Shown here piece after piece: positions 21,350 through 27,750 of a stretch of 32,506 nt of DNA. The notes under the pieces were generated by a model. The model ran no database searches. It saw nothing but the letters and a program-made list of their open reading frames with translations, and was not told where the DNA came from. The DNA is taken from contig JAUVCL010000002.1 of NCBI GenBank assembly GCA_030595845.1, forward strand, positions 1 through 32,506, in the 5' to 3' direction. Position 1 is the first letter of the stretch. Each line of letters begins with the position of its first letter. The DNA is from Campylobacterota bacterium. GTDB lineage: Bacteria > Campylobacterota > Campylobacteria > Campylobacterales > Sulfurovaceae. The translations under genes were made by a program, and so were the position numbers.

Positions 21350-21559
21350 ATGTGGAGATTATTTAGATTTATATTTATAGGTAAATGGAATTATCCTAAA
21401 GAACATATATGTAAATGGAATTATCCTAAAGAACATATATGTAAATGGGAGATACTAAAAATCTATGAACGGAAGAGATTATCTAATGGCTCGGTTTATG
21501 CCATAGAATATCATTTAAAATGTTCTGAGTGTGGTGATATAAAAGTAAAGACAAGGTAA
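21350..21559 (+). CDS. Small CxxC protein with internal tandem repeat
   Basis: 69 residues, starting directly after the previous stop. A 30-bp unit occurs twice (21381-21410, 21411-21440) followed by a partial third, giving KWNYPKEHIC twice in the protein before KWEILKIYERK. The C-terminal part has CSECGDIKVK. With the Cys of the repeat this could be a small zinc-ribbon (HxC...CxxC), a form common in small phage proteins that read like HxCKW...CxxCG. The duplication adds one extra HxC unit. Function unknown. Confidence 0.55.
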   Translation: MWRLFRFIFIGKWNYPKEHICKWNYPKEHICKWEILKIYERKRLSNGSVYAIEYHLKCSECGDIKVKTR

Positions 21560-21562
21560 AGG

Positions 21563-21691
21563 ATGAATATGAAAAAGTTTATGAGAACACTTAGCGTATG
21601 GTTTGGTCGCGATACGTCAAGTGTTATAGGTTCTTTGGTTAAAAGAGAATGTAAGTATATCACACTAAATTTAAAAGGTGGTACAAGATGA
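21563..21691 (+). CDS. Hypothetical small basic protein (42 aa)
   Basis: ATG at 21563, TGA at 21689-21691 overlapping the next ATG. 42 residues, basic: MKKFMRTLSVWFGRDTSS followed by SLVKRECKYITLNLKGG. GTAAAGG immediately upstream could serve as ribosome binding site, although close. Overlap with the next gene (ATGA) supports translation. No family recognised. Confidence 0.45.
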   Translation: MNMKKFMRTLSVWFGRDTSSVIGSLVKRECKYITLNLKGGTR

Positions 21692-21873
21692 GTGCGGTTA
21701 GTCCAGTGGTACCAGTGGGAAAAGTTGAAGATTTTATACAAGAGGTTGTTACAAATTTTGGAGAGGTAGAGTCAAAGGTTATCACTCTAAAAGTTAGAGT
21801 AGCAAAAAGAACGATATCTGAGGCAAGCCTTATGCGTGAGCTTGATGAGATATTGACGATTATTAGGAGGTAG
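21688..21873 (+). CDS. Hypothetical small protein (61 aa)
   Basis: 61 residues: a Val/Pro start (SAVSPVVPVGKVEDF) then two helices (TNFGEVESKVITLKVRVAK and SEASLMRELDEILTIIRR). No family recognised. Its 3' end holds AGGAGGT (21866-21872), the ribosome binding site of the 28-aa frame that follows. It may be a small partner of the recombinase. Confidence 0.5.
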   Translation: MSAVSPVVPVGKVEDFIQEVVTNFGEVESKVITLKVRVAKRTISEASLMRELDEILTIIRR

Positions 21874-21875
21874 TT

Positions 21876-21962
21876 ATGTTAAAACAAGATTTTATAGAAA
21901 TAGAAAAGAAGAATAAATATATTAACGATTTACTAAAAAAAGAGCAAGAAGATCGTTACTGA
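21876..21962 (+). CDS. 28-residue leader frame before the recombinase
   Basis: ATG 21876 with the strongest ribosome binding site in the region (AGGAGGT, 21866-21872). It codes MLKQDFIEIEKKNKYINDLL and stops at 21960. It runs into a run of seven A (21935-21941). One base fewer there, or a +1 shift, would join it to the recombinase frame, giving a 203-residue protein with a proper start. It may therefore be the true N-terminus of the recombinase and not a separate gene. Confidence 0.5.
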   Translation: MLKQDFIEIEKKNKYINDLLKKEQEDRY

Positions 21963-21993
21963 TGCATCGAGTAGGCTTCGTGAGATACATGCT

Positions 21994-22488
21994 GTGATCA
22001 TGGAGGTGTTTAGGGATGATGATTTTTACAGGGCTTTGTATTTGTTTGCTTTGATGGGTAGGCGTAAGGGTGAGATACTTTCTTTACGTTGGGAGAATGT
22101 GAGTTTTGAGCATAATTATGTGGTGTTGAGTGATACTAAAAATAATGAAGTGCAGAAGATGTTTTTACCCTCTTCTGTGAAAAGTGCCTTAGAGTCTTTT
22201 TATGATCCTGGTGCTGAGTGGGTTTTCCCCTCTCCTACTGTGCCGGATCATCATATCACGAATATAGAAAAGACCACGGATAAGATAAAAAAGAAGTTGC
22301 CCTACTTTACGCTGCATTATCTGCGTAATGTTATCGTGTCTGCTATGGCTGAACAGGGTGAGGCTGCTGTGAATATGTCGGGGGCGTTGGGGCATTTGTC
22401 GGCAAATACGATAGATAAGTATTTGACTTTGAATTATCTTGCTGGGTCTAAGAGTGCTTCTGAAACGATAGAAAAAATTGTACTGTAG
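21994..22488 (+). CDS. Tyrosine recombinase, catalytic domain only
   Basis: 164 residues from GTG 21994; the frame is open back to 21937. All catalytic residues are present: R24 in MGRRKGEILSLRW, K49 in the SDTKNNEV hairpin, H108-x-x-R111 in HYLRN, H134 in GHLSANT, and Y143 in IDKYLTL. The core-binding (SAM-like) and arm-binding domains of a normal 320-400-residue integrase are absent. It may be a minimal integrase, a resolvase-type enzyme, or a decayed integrase. No ribosome binding site lies before the GTG; the strong one is at the 28-aa frame upstream. It is next to a structured gene-free region that could hold the attachment site. Confidence 0.75.
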   Translation: MIMEVFRDDDFYRALYLFALMGRRKGEILSLRWENVSFEHNYVVLSDTKNNEVQKMFLPSSVKSALESFYDPGAEWVFPSPTVPDHHITNIEKTTDKIKKKLPYFTLHYLRNVIVSAMAEQGEAAVNMSGALGHLSANTIDKYLTLNYLAGSKSASETIEKIVL

Positions 22489-22495
22489 GTTTCAT

Positions 22496-22503
22496 GCTAT
22501 AAT
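22496..22503 (+). promoter_or_regulatory. Extended -10 promoter for the structured element
   Basis: TGC-TATAAT (TG at 22495-22496, TATAAT at 22498-22503), a full extended -10. The start of transcription is expected at 22510-22511, exactly where the 10-bp inverted repeat of the downstream element begins. Confidence 0.65.
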
Positions 22504-22510
22504 ACAATTC

Positions 22511-22655
22511 ATGAAGTGTTTAGTTATGTCTAAGCAGACGTGTTGGTACGACTTGCATATAGCACGGATAATGAGGGTTTGTTCCTTTACCGTGAGTATG
22601 GTCACGAGCGTTGTTCGGAATCCAGCCCAACACTTCATCGAGAGCTTTATAACTA
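22511..22655 (+). ncRNA. Candidate structured RNA upstream of terminase
   Basis: ATGAAGTGTT (22511-22520) pairs perfectly with AACACTTCAT (22629-22638). The next seven bases TAGTTAT (22521-22527) pair with ATAACTA (22649-22655), so the two helices interlock in the order of an H-type pseudoknot. Inner hairpins are GTCT/AGAC (22528-22539), CACGG/CCGTG (22563-22594) and GTGA/TCAC (22592-22605, alternative). GTGTTGG (22540-22546) competes for the same 3' strand (CCAACAC, 22627-22633), so a switch between two folds is possible. No open frame covers it. The extended -10 places +1 at its first base. Could instead be a DNA element (attP arms). Confidence 0.5.
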
Positions 22656-22672
22656 TACTTTACTTAGCTACT

Positions 22673-22702
22673 GACAAAAAAATAAACTCACTTCTTTATA
22701 AT
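22673..22702 (+). promoter_or_regulatory. Late promoter copy upstream of terminase (distal)
   Basis: Box GACAAAAAAATAAAC (22673-22687) and -10 TATAAT (22697-22702), 20 bases after GACA. Transcripts should start near 22709 and meet the terminator at 22774-22821, so this promoter may make a leader RNA of about 110 bases unless antitermination occurs. Confidence 0.75.
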
Positions 22703-22773
22703 CATTTTGCACAAAAAAACTGGCTGTTATTTCCTCTTTTATAATAGTCAATCTCCTTTTTAAATATTTGTGT

Positions 22774-22821
22774 GGTTAAGTGAATGGTTCTGCTGCTGTA
22801 GCCTTTGACTTAACCTTTTTT
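22774..22821 (+). terminator. Rho-independent terminator before terminase
   Basis: GGTTAAGT (22774-22781) pairs with ACTTAACC (22808-22815), with an inner GGTT/AGCC helix, followed directly by TTTTTT (22816-22821). It lies between the two tandem late promoters. It ends reads from the recombinase, the structured element and the distal late promoter. Confidence 0.8.
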
Positions 22822-22834
22822 CCCCTTTCCTTAT

Positions 22835-22864
22835 GACAAAAAAACAAAACATCTTTACTATTAT
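22835..22864 (+). promoter_or_regulatory. Late promoter copy upstream of terminase (proximal)
   Basis: Box GACAAAAAAACAAAA (22835-22849), -10 TATTAT (22859-22864) at the standard 20-base spacing. The predicted +1 is about 22871, the A of the terminase small-subunit ATG, so the message would be leaderless. Confidence 0.68.
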
Positions 22865-22870
22865 TAATGT

Positions 22871-23422
22871 ATGAATGATGTAATGACCCATGATCAACAA
22901 AAAGCTGAAGAGATATACCTTGACAGTATAAGTTATGAGAATGACTATAAGGCTGTGAGTTTTTCACGGCTTAAAGAGATGCTTGAGAATGTGGGTGTAA
23001 AAACTTCTACTTCTGCGCTTGGGCGTTGGTGTGATAAGTTTAACTGGAAAGAGAAGGTTAAACAGATCGTTACTGCTGCGACCTTGGGAGATGGTGAAGC
23101 CTCAGAAATCATCTCTAAAAGCTCACTTGAAAAAAATACTAAAAAAATACTGACAGACTTTGAAGCCAATGAGTCTTTGAAAGATAGTGCTTATGCGATA
23201 CTTGGGGATCAGATAAAGCACTATGCTTCTGAGATGAAGAAAAAAACTCATCTTTCCTTAGAGAGTACAAAAGTAGTTATTAAAATACTTGAAGTTACTA
23301 CTATACGTGAAGATAAACTTCTTGACCGTGTGGCTCTGCTTCAAGCTAGTAAACTTGCTAACTCTACGGATGTGTTGGCTGCACTTGACAAAGAGTTTAT
23401 AGAAGTTGAAATAGATGAGTAG
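22871..23422 (+). CDS. Terminase small subunit
   Basis: 183 residues. The N-terminal helix-turn-helix (FSRLKEMLENVGVKTSTSAL, GRWCDKFNWKEKV) is typical of TerS, which binds the packaging site, and the rest is helical as expected for the oligomerisation region (SSLEKNTKKILTDFEANESL onward). It directly precedes and overlaps the large subunit by 8 bases. There is no ribosome binding site before ATG 22871 or ATG 22883, and the promoter at 22835 would start at 22871, so translation may be leaderless. The pac/cos site has not been identified; the gap upstream is a candidate. Confidence 0.78.
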   Translation: MNDVMTHDQQKAEEIYLDSISYENDYKAVSFSRLKEMLENVGVKTSTSALGRWCDKFNWKEKVKQIVTAATLGDGEASEIISKSSLEKNTKKILTDFEANESLKDSAYAILGDQIKHYASEMKKKTHLSLESTKVVIKILEVTTIREDKLLDRVALLQASKLANSTDVLAALDKEFIEVEIDE

Positions 23423-24914
23423 GATAGAGCCTTTACAGCGTTTGCGTTTCGTGAAGCATGTTGCCCCTCAGATCTTTGAAAGTAAGACTAAGACACCTAA
23501 GTTTCACATAGACTCTTTGAACCTTGTGGAAGAGCGCTATAGATTTACTGCGATAGTGGTTTTTCGTGGGGCTTCTAAGACTACCATTAATAACAAGGCG
23601 TATGTAAGTACGGAGATCTTTTTTAACCATGAGCCTTATACTCAGATCGTGAGTAAGGATAGTAATAAGGCTATGAAGTTTGTGCGTGATATACGTAAAC
23701 TTTTTGAAGCGATGATGCTTAAAGGGTTTGCTGTAAGTAAGGGTGAGGTGTGGAAAGATGATTACTTTGAGGTGATCATAGACGGGAGTAAGAAATGTGT
23801 GGTTGAGGCCATTGGTGCCGGTGAGGATCCACGGGGAAATACGGCAGATTTTGCACGGCCTACTTTGATAGTGATAGATGATCTTGAGTCTAAGAGTGGA
23901 AAGTATCCTATAGGGAACGCGAAGAGTAGAGAGAAACTTTCTAACTGGTTCTTTGATGATCTTAAACCGGGGCTTCACCCAACTAAAGGGCGTATGATCT
24001 TCTTGGGTACGATACTTCATAAAGACTCTTTGTTAAATAAATGCATACATGATCCTGAATGGGCGAAGATCATCGTGCCTATACTTAAAGACGGTAAGAG
24101 TGCCTGGCCTTCACGGTTCTCAGTGGAAGAGATACTTAGGGTGCGTGACTCTTACGCCAGGCGTGGGAAGCTTTCTAACTTTTCGCGTGAGTATATGAAT
24201 AAGCCGGTAGCTGATGAGAAGGTACTCTTTAAAGAAGAGTACTTTAAATACTTTTCTCATGTGGAGTTTGGGGGTGTACCTGAACAGAGACACATTGAAA
24301 ATGCTCAAAAAACTGTCACGATACTGATACAAAAACCCAAATATATTGTCTTTAATGATGGCACAAAATTAGCACTTGAAGCCTGTACCATTTATACGAC
24401 TGAGGATGTGGCGAGTGGGGATAAGATCGGTGACAGGACGGCTATCGTTACTTGTGCTTATGATGGATTTGGTAATAGATATGTGCTTGAGGTTAAAAGT
24501 GGATGGTGGGATCCTTTTGAAAAAGGGGTCTACTCTATGGAAACGTATCTGACCTGGAAACCTCTTTACTTTGGGATAGAAAAAGGTGGTATGCAAAATG
24601 ACTTTCATTCAAGTATAGAGGTTTTACAGCTTGAAGAAGGGGTAAAAATCCCTGTGGTTGGGTTGAGTCATGGGGGTATCAATAAGAATATACGTATAGG
24701 TAATATGCAGCCTTCTTTTGTGGCTGGCAATACATGGTTTAACTCACGTGATCCAAATACTGCGGTGCTTGAATCTCAACTTGGAAGCTTTGACATGGAG
24801 AGTGACAGTGATGAAGATGATGAGATGGATGCACTGGCGTACCAGGAGAAATTTACTAAGCGGAGTTATGAGGAGGAGGATGAAGATGAGGATGAAGGTG
24901 GGCTTTGGTCCTGA
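23415..24914 (+). CDS. Terminase large subunit
   Basis: 499 residues. ATPase domain: Walker A variant VFRGASKTT (about 48-56), with Arg-Gly-Ala as in many large terminases, and Walker B LIVIDDLES (about 150-158), followed by a coupling motif near FLGTILHKDS. Nuclease domain: DVASGDKIGDRTAIV (first Asp pair, about 332 onward), a conserved WWDPFEKG, GIEKGGMQNDF (Glu) and the acidic C-terminal DEDDEMDALAYQ (last Asp). The motor pumps DNA into the prohead and cuts it. C-terminus unusually acidic (EEEDEDEDEGG), possibly for portal docking. Overlaps TerS. Confidence 0.92.
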   Translation: MSRIEPLQRLRFVKHVAPQIFESKTKTPKFHIDSLNLVEERYRFTAIVVFRGASKTTINNKAYVSTEIFFNHEPYTQIVSKDSNKAMKFVRDIRKLFEAMMLKGFAVSKGEVWKDDYFEVIIDGSKKCVVEAIGAGEDPRGNTADFARPTLIVIDDLESKSGKYPIGNAKSREKLSNWFFDDLKPGLHPTKGRMIFLGTILHKDSLLNKCIHDPEWAKIIVPILKDGKSAWPSRFSVEEILRVRDSYARRGKLSNFSREYMNKPVADEKVLFKEEYFKYFSHVEFGGVPEQRHIENAQKTVTILIQKPKYIVFNDGTKLALEACTIYTTEDVASGDKIGDRTAIVTCAYDGFGNRYVLEVKSGWWDPFEKGVYSMETYLTWKPLYFGIEKGGMQNDFHSSIEVLQLEEGVKIPVVGLSHGGINKNIRIGNMQPSFVAGNTWFNSRDPNTAVLESQLGSFDMESDSDEDDEMDALAYQEKFTKRSYEEEDEDEDEGGLWS

Positions 24915-24917
24915 TGC

Positions 24918-25006
24918 CAGAAAATCATTTAGTGATTTGCTGCACGGTGCTTTAGCACTCGACCGTTCGGCATTTAGTGCCTCCTTGGCACTGCGTTTTA
25001 ACGCTT
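24918..25006. repeat. Array of four TTTA-loop mini-hairpins
   Basis: Hairpins AAATCA-TTTAG-TGATTT (24922-24938), GGTGC-TTTA-GCACT (24946-24959), GGCA-TTTAG-TGCC (24969-24981) and GCGTT-TT-AACGC (24993-25004), linked by CTCCTTGGCACT-type spacers. The first is identical to 26713-26733 and the second to 5292-5313. The array fills the gap between terminase and portal and ends at the late promoter box. Confidence 0.72.
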
Positions 25007-25036
25007 GACAAAAAGACAAAGACATAGGCTTATACT
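25007..25036 (+). promoter_or_regulatory. Late promoter copy (portal)
   Basis: TTGACAAAAAGACAAAG with GACA at 25007-25010, then -10 TATACT at 25031-25036, 20 bases after GACA. Portal ATG at 25061 follows with AAGGAG. Confidence 0.75.
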
Positions 25037-25060
25037 TAATGTTATGATGAAGGAGAATGT

Positions 25061-26677
25061 ATGCAGATACCATCTATAGATTTGGATTATAAACTTATAA
25101 CGTATGCTGAAGATGCCCAAAAGGCGGCTAGTGTCGGCTGGCCTGAACTTGAACGCATTTATAAAAATACGGTAGATGCGGCGATGGCACAAAGGGCTAA
25201 AGAGCTTAACCGTTCTTATGTGCAGAGTCCTATAGCGCGTGATACTGTGCTGATAAAAAGAAGTATCTTTTCTACGAGTTTTAACATAGCTGATTTTCCT
25301 ATGACAATAAGCAAAGTGGGAGAAGAAGATAGTGAGAGGGCTAGGCAGTTACGTATTGCTGCTGCGTATTATTGGGGAAAATCTAAACCATTTGTGGAAC
25401 TCAATAAAGCGATGTTGCGTATGTTGATCTTCCCTGTGGGAATAGTCTCTCAATACTGGGATAAACAAAAGAGAAATATACCTGTAGAAGAGTGTAACCC
25501 TATGGATGTTTGTTTAGATCCTGATGCACGTAATGCTGATGATGTGCAGTATTTGACATACCGATACCAAAAAACGGGGAAAGAGATACGCCATATCATT
25601 ATGAATGATAAGAAGTTGAAGAAGAAACTTAGGTTTTACAATAAGCTTAAAGATCATGATGAATTTTTTCTTACTTCTTATGATGTAGATACTTTTGAAC
25701 CTTTTAAGCGTTACAAGTTTAAAGAGATCTTTATTAAGACAGGTAACGGTTGGCTGTGTAAGACTTACTATCCTGCCGGTAATTTGCTTTTGCGTGTGAC
25801 AAAATTTGCTGAGTCTCCTTTTCAGTGGGGGTTTGCACGTGAGCAGCTTTCTTCTGTAGATGATGCGGTACGTGAAAAACAGATCTTGGCTTATGGTGAG
25901 TCTGAAATAGACTACATCAAAGAGCATGTAGTTGCCATCAATAAACGGCGTAACCAACATACTGACATTGTGGAAGAGCAGATCAATCCTTCTATCTATT
26001 TGGGGGATGATGCAAAAGTAAACCCTGCTAACTTGAAACGGGGGGCTGGTGCAAAAATACCTGTGGGTGATGTGAAGCAGATACAGGAGAGAAGAGCGCC
26101 TTCTACTGCGGGTGTGCATGAGGATCTTTCTATGCTCAATGAGGATATAGAACAAACTTCTTCAGTGAATGGTCTGTATAAGGCTCAAACGAGTGGCAGT
26201 GATAGACGTGCGACTGGTGCGTTGGCGCTGCTGTCTGCACAGAGTTCTACGCGGATAGAAGAACAGATCATGACGGCAAATAATACGCTTTTTTCTCATG
26301 TGGCAAAAAGTTTTGTGAAGAAAGTTTTTCGTTATGTGGATGATAAGACTTTGAAAATGTTGGGGATAGAAGAACCGATGATAGGGGTGGATCATCCTCA
26401 AGAAGCACCTTTTGATTTTGTGGTGGATGTTGAGTTTGGATCAAGTGCAAAGAGGCAAGAAATGTATGCGGCGTACATGGATTCGGTGGCTGTTCTAGGG
26501 CAGTTCCAAAATGTGAACCCTAATACTGTGGATACTTTAGTAGAAAAAGCCATGCAGATAAAAGTTGGTGATGATTTTAAGGTGGAAAATTTGTTTCTGC
26601 CTCCACCTACTGAAGATGTACCTCCTGATCTTCCTGAAGAAAATCAAATACCGGAGTTGATACCTGGTTCGATTTAG
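25061..26677 (+). CDS. Portal protein
   Basis: 538 residues. Overall pattern of podovirus portal/head-tail connector proteins: helical N-terminus, PMTISKVGEEDSERARQLRI clip/wing region, ECNPMDVCLDPDARNADDV (the typical P-x-D-hydrophobic-DP-x-A phrase near 145-165), a long stem-like helix around EKQILAYGESEIDYIKEHVV, and a conserved TSGSDRRATGALALLSAQSS (about 377-396) resembling the P22-type GxxRATA segment. Pro-rich acidic tail (LPPPTEDVPPDLPEE). It forms the dodecameric ring for DNA passage and docks terminase. Placed directly after terminase as usual. Confidence 0.85.
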   Translation: MQIPSIDLDYKLITYAEDAQKAASVGWPELERIYKNTVDAAMAQRAKELNRSYVQSPIARDTVLIKRSIFSTSFNIADFPMTISKVGEEDSERARQLRIAAAYYWGKSKPFVELNKAMLRMLIFPVGIVSQYWDKQKRNIPVEECNPMDVCLDPDARNADDVQYLTYRYQKTGKEIRHIIMNDKKLKKKLRFYNKLKDHDEFFLTSYDVDTFEPFKRYKFKEIFIKTGNGWLCKTYYPAGNLLLRVTKFAESPFQWGFAREQLSSVDDAVREKQILAYGESEIDYIKEHVVAINKRRNQHTDIVEEQINPSIYLGDDAKVNPANLKRGAGAKIPVGDVKQIQERRAPSTAGVHEDLSMLNEDIEQTSSVNGLYKAQTSGSDRRATGALALLSAQSSTRIEEQIMTANNTLFSHVAKSFVKKVFRYVDDKTLKMLGIEEPMIGVDHPQEAPFDFVVDVEFGSSAKRQEMYAAYMDSVAVLGQFQNVNPNTVDTLVEKAMQIKVGDDFKVENLFLPPPTEDVPPDLPEENQIPELIPGSI

Positions 26678-26696
26678 CATCTTAAAATAATTTTGG

Positions 26697-26755
26697 GCTT
26701 TTAACGCCTTGGCAGAAAATCATTTAGTGATTTTATGCACTGCATTTTAATGCTT
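26697..26755. repeat. TTTA-loop mini-hairpin array after portal
   Basis: GGC-TTTTAAC-GCC (26697-26708), AAATCA-TTTAG-TGATTT (26717-26733) and GCATT-TT-AATGC (26742-26753), joined by CTTGGCA and TGCACT spacers. Third copy of the mosaic family seen at 5273-5309 and 24918-25006. Ends at the late promoter box. Confidence 0.7.
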
Positions 26756-26785
26756 GACAAAAAAGTAAAGCGGTGACTGTATAGT
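26756..26785 (+). promoter_or_regulatory. Late promoter copy (capsid operon)
   Basis: TTGACAAAAAAGTAAAG with GACA at 26756-26759, then -10 TATAGT at 26780-26785, again 20 bases apart. Drives the gene at 26815 and the capsid genes. Confidence 0.75.
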
Positions 26786-26814
26786 TTAATGAAATTAAAA
26801 TTAAGGAGCTTAAC

Positions 26815-27195
26815 ATGGCTAAAGAAAAAGTATTGAAGCTATCGGGAGATAGAGATCTTGGAGCGGTGACAAGAAAATTGTCATCTGGTATGTTTGTTAC
26901 GAGTAAAGGTGAGAAGGTTCCACCCTTACCTGGTATTACCATTGGCACAAAAGTAAAACTTACTAAGAGTAAGTTTGAGATAGTTGAGGGTAAAAAAAAG
27001 GTAGTAAACAGTACTGAAGATGCCGATAAACAGACCATCGCAGAAGTGAAAGCTGAAAATGTTGTCTTGAAAAAGCGTATGGATGCGATGGAAAAAGCGC
27101 AAGGTGCAAAAGGTTCTGATATTAAAGCCTCTGCACCTGCTGGTGATGGTGATAAAACAAATGCAGATAATGAACCGCCGAAAGTAGAGTCATAA
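26815..27195 (+). CDS. Hypothetical head protein (126 aa)
   Basis: 126 residues. A compact beta-rich N-terminal half (KLSGDRDLGAVTRKLSSGMF, PPLPGITIGTKVKLTKSKFE), then a coiled-coil helix (KQTIAEVKAENVVLKKRMDA) and a disordered, charged tail (SAPAGDGDKTNADNEPPKVE). Between portal and scaffold-like genes, an accessory head or assembly role is likely. AAGGAG is a good ribosome binding site; the stop overlaps the next ATG (TAATG). No family recognised. Confidence 0.6.
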   Translation: MAKEKVLKLSGDRDLGAVTRKLSSGMFVTSKGEKVPPLPGITIGTKVKLTKSKFEIVEGKKKVVNSTEDADKQTIAEVKAENVVLKKRMDAMEKAQGAKGSDIKASAPAGDGDKTNADNEPPKVES

Positions 27196-27743
27196 TGTTA
27201 CGCGGATTGTTTGCGCTGTGGATGTCAATGCTGTTCATGTGGGTGGTTGAAGATGAGGGTGCCGGTGGTGGTGAGGATGATTTTCTTATAGATAATCCTG
27301 CACCAAAAGATCCGGAGCCTCCTAAAGATCCTGAACCTGTTAAGAAGGTAGACGATAAACCTCCCCTGAAGGCTGAACTTAATGAAGATACTAAAAAAGA
27401 GTTAGAAGATCTTAAGGCTGATAAAGCTGAAAGAGACATTGAAAAAGCGATTAATACGGCTGTAGATGCCATTAAGGGTGATTACCCTGAGTTTGACATC
27501 GAAAAAGTAAGTACGTTTTTACAAGAGTTAAATAAGACGGATCCTGAAAAGGCTGCATCTTATAATACGCCTGCCGGTTGGGAAGCTGTTTGGCTGAAAA
27601 ACTTTGCAGAACGTGAAGAAGATGGCACTTTTGATCCAGGTAGAAACAATGCGGATGAGCCTTACGAGTTTGATAAAACGCGTAAAGAGGCACTTAGTGG
27701 AAACAAAAAGTCAATGAAAAAACTTTTTGAAAATGCAAAATAA
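27195..27743 (+). CDS. Scaffold-like protein
   Basis: 182 residues directly before the major capsid gene, the usual place of scaffold. Composition fits: acidic, Pro/Lys-rich N-terminal part (NPAPKDPEPPKDPEPVKKVD), a coiled-coil helix (EDTKKELEDLKADKAERDIE), a helical middle, and a basic C-terminus (ALSGNKKSMKKLFENAK) as seen in scaffolds that touch the capsid. Odd: the first 17 residues (MLRGLFALWMSMLFMWV) are very hydrophobic; an internal Met15 at 27237 would remove them, but no ribosome binding site supports it. Overlaps the previous stop by one base. Confidence 0.6.
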   Translation: MLRGLFALWMSMLFMWVVEDEGAGGGEDDFLIDNPAPKDPEPPKDPEPVKKVDDKPPLKAELNEDTKKELEDLKADKAERDIEKAINTAVDAIKGDYPEFDIEKVSTFLQELNKTDPEKAASYNTPAGWEAVWLKNFAEREEDGTFDPGRNNADEPYEFDKTRKEALSGNKKSMKKLFENAK

Positions 27744-27750
27744 GGAATAA

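Noticed and set aside
22540-22633. tRNA-like outline: 7-bp end stem GTGTTGG/CCAACAC followed by TA, and GTTCGGAATCC near the 3' end
   Set aside because: The D arm lacks GG, no anticodon arm with a proper 5-bp stem fits, the T stem does not pair and the T loop has one base too many. Kept only as part of the structured element.
22511-22655. Retron-like ncRNA (inverted ends, about 130 bases)
   Set aside because: No reverse transcriptase gene exists in the genome, and the following genes are terminase subunits.
24718-25008. 96-aa frame over the end of terminase
   Set aside because: Composition (Met/Arg/Trp rich) is that of the shifted frame of an acidic stretch; no ribosome binding site; runs into the hairpin array.
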